From assembly GCA_031254905.1 (NCBI GenBank), contig JAIRTN010000001.1, positions 1 through 5,544 of the forward strand: DNA of 5,544 nucleotides, read 5' to 3'. The notes below the pieces were generated by a model. The model ran no database searches, had not been told where the DNA came from, and worked only from the letters and a program-made list of their open reading frames with translations. Numbering within the stretch: the first letter of the stretch is position 1; every line of letters begins with the position of its first letter. This stretch comes from Coriobacteriales bacterium. Lineage in GTDB: Bacteria > Actinomycetota > Coriobacteriia > Coriobacteriales > UBA8131. Shown in pieces: positions 4,760-5,544 of the stretch. The translations under genes and the position numbers were made by a program.

Positions 4760-5544
4760 TTGGAGCAACGGGTTCGCGGGGCGCGTGGGGAAAAGCGAGG
4801 GCTTCAGACAGAGAAGAAGCAGCAGAAGCAGCAGGGGCGGCAAGAGCGCGGGGCACAGGCTGCGCGCGGTGTGCGCGGTGCGCGAGGGGCGCAGCAAGGG
4901 CAGAATTATTCGCGAAGTGTGCGCGGGCTTGAGGAGTTGTTGAAGCGTCTGTCGTTTGGCATGAACGGCGGGCGGACCCCCAACACCAGCACGGCGGTTG
5001 CCTACGGCCTTATCCTCAACTATTTCGACCGGGTTTCCCCCAAAGACATCCTGCCGGGCATCTTGAAGTCGGAGGCTCTGCGTGGCTCCGAGTGGGACGC
5101 GCAGCGCTACCCGCAGACGGCCCTGCTCCACGGCTACCTGCTCAATCGCGCCCGGCTTAAGCCCAGCCCGCTGGGGCGCTGGGGGCGAAACGTCGTGTGG
5201 CGCCTTCAGCGGTTTTGGCGCGGGAACCCTTGGCAGACGGGGGTAATCGTGCGCAACATGTTTGGCGGCTATGGTCATCGCAAGGCGTGGCGCCTCATCC
5301 AAGAGGAAATCGACGCAAACCGCCCTGTAATGGTGACAGCCCTGTACGACCGGCTAAAAAGCAGGGGAGAGCTGTACCACACGATGGTGGTTTGCGGGTA
5401 TCGCGTTGACGCGCAGGGTCGGCGGGACATACTCGTTCATTCGGGGCAGTACGAGGGCGGTGTAAAAGGGAGCCGAGCGCAGTTGCACTATATTTCTGTG
5501 CGTCACGTGATTTGCAGCTACTACTTTGACGTCGTACTCCTGCC
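4760..5544 (+). CDS. Uncharacterised protein with Arg/Gln-rich N-terminus and a possible C39/papain-like domain, 3' truncated
   Basis: The frame opens after TAG 4745-4747 and has no stop up to the window edge, giving 261 complete codons. TTG 4760 behind AAGGAGG is preferred; ATG 4961 (residue 68) is the fallback and lacks an SD. Residues 1-56 are strongly biased (11 Arg, 4 Lys, 11 Gln, eight Arg-Gly pairs) and probably disordered. From about 57 the sequence looks globular: 'LEELLKRLSFGMNGG', 'NTSTAVAYGLILNYF' (75-89), a basic Trp/Arg-rich segment around 130-150, then 'NRPVMVTALYD', 'YHTMVVCGYRVD' with His207, and 'DILVHSGQY' with His227. The order helix with N-terminal motif, GRPV-type strand, HxxVVxGY strand, xLVH strand resembles C39_2/papain-fold peptidases. 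The expected nucleophilic Cys at the start of the first helix is Asn/Thr/Ser here, and the HDP-type acid is Ser. It could therefore be an inactive relative or a different fold. No signal peptide or membrane segment is seen. Function unknown; likely co-transcribed with leuS. Confidence 0.78.
   Translation, partial: MEQRVRGARGEKRGLQTEKKQQKQQGRQERGAQAARGVRGARGAQQGQNYSRSVRGLEELLKRLSFGMNGGRTPNTSTAVAYGLILNYFDRVSPKDILPGILKSEALRGSEWDAQRYPQTALLHGYLLNRARLKPSPLGRWGRNVVWRLQRFWRGNPWQTGVIVRNMFGGYGHRKAWRLIQEEIDANRPVMVTALYDRLKSRGELYHTMVVCGYRVDAQGRRDILVHSGQYEGGVKGSRAQLHYISVRHVICSYYFDVVLL

Noticed and set aside
4569..4943. A + strand frame of 124 codons overlapping the end of leuS and the start of the next gene
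   Set aside because: It overlaps leuS by more than 100 bases in another frame, is a low-complexity Arg/Gly/Ser product, and conflicts with the frame from 4760 that has a strong Shine-Dalgarno and stays open to the window edge.
4661..5302. A 213-codon minus-strand frame at the right end
   Set aside because: It is Pro/Leu/Arg/Ala-rich with a polyleucine run that is just the complement of the Gln/Lys/Arg-rich tail on the + strand; no SD or recognisable domain.

Overview
The window looks like a chromosomal segment of a moderately GC-rich actinobacterium. My best guess is the class Coriobacteriia (Eggerthella/Adlercreutzia/Olsenella-like). Three things point there: a fumarate-reductase/ketosteroid-dehydrogenase-like flavoprotein of a family that is greatly expanded in that group, a membrane-anchored protein with HPAxY-type aromatic repeats of a kind I associate with that group, and GC-rich codon use with strong Shine-Dalgarno sequences and a likely TTG start. 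The taxonomic call is inference; no rRNA or other phylogenetic marker was compared.

Layout, all on the + strand. (1) 1-756 is the C-terminal part of an FAD-binding_2 family flavoprotein, cut by the left edge. It ends in a strong GC-rich hairpin (783-809), probably its terminator. (2) 947-1696 encodes a 249-residue single-pass membrane protein: basic cytoplasmic N-terminus, one transmembrane helix, a Pro/Asn/Asp/Thr-rich linker, and an extracytoplasmic C-terminal domain of about 9-10-residue aromatic repeats. (3) 1697-1929 is a non-coding gap with a 12-bp-arm inverted repeat whose arms resemble the head of a dispersed palindromic (REP-like) intergenic repeat, plus candidate promoter elements for leuS. 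(4) 1930-4677 is a complete leuS (leucyl-tRNA synthetase, 915 aa) with all the usual domains and two unusual Gly/Ala-rich low-complexity insertions. (5) 4760-5544 is an open reading frame running off the right edge, probably starting at TTG behind a perfect AAGGAGG. It encodes a protein with an Arg/Gln/Gly-rich N-terminus and a C-terminal domain that looks distantly like a C39/papain-type fold, apparently without the nucleophilic cysteine.

The genes do not form an obvious pathway. The flavoprotein appears to be terminated separately, and the surface protein is probably its own unit. leuS is a housekeeping gene, likely with its own promoter, and it may read through into the downstream gene, because the 82-base gap between them has no convincing terminator. 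I see no CRISPR array, tRNA, rRNA, insertion sequence or T-box in the window. The parts most worth a second look are the partial gene at the right edge, the two leuS insertions, the repeat domain of the surface protein and the palindromic element upstream of leuS.
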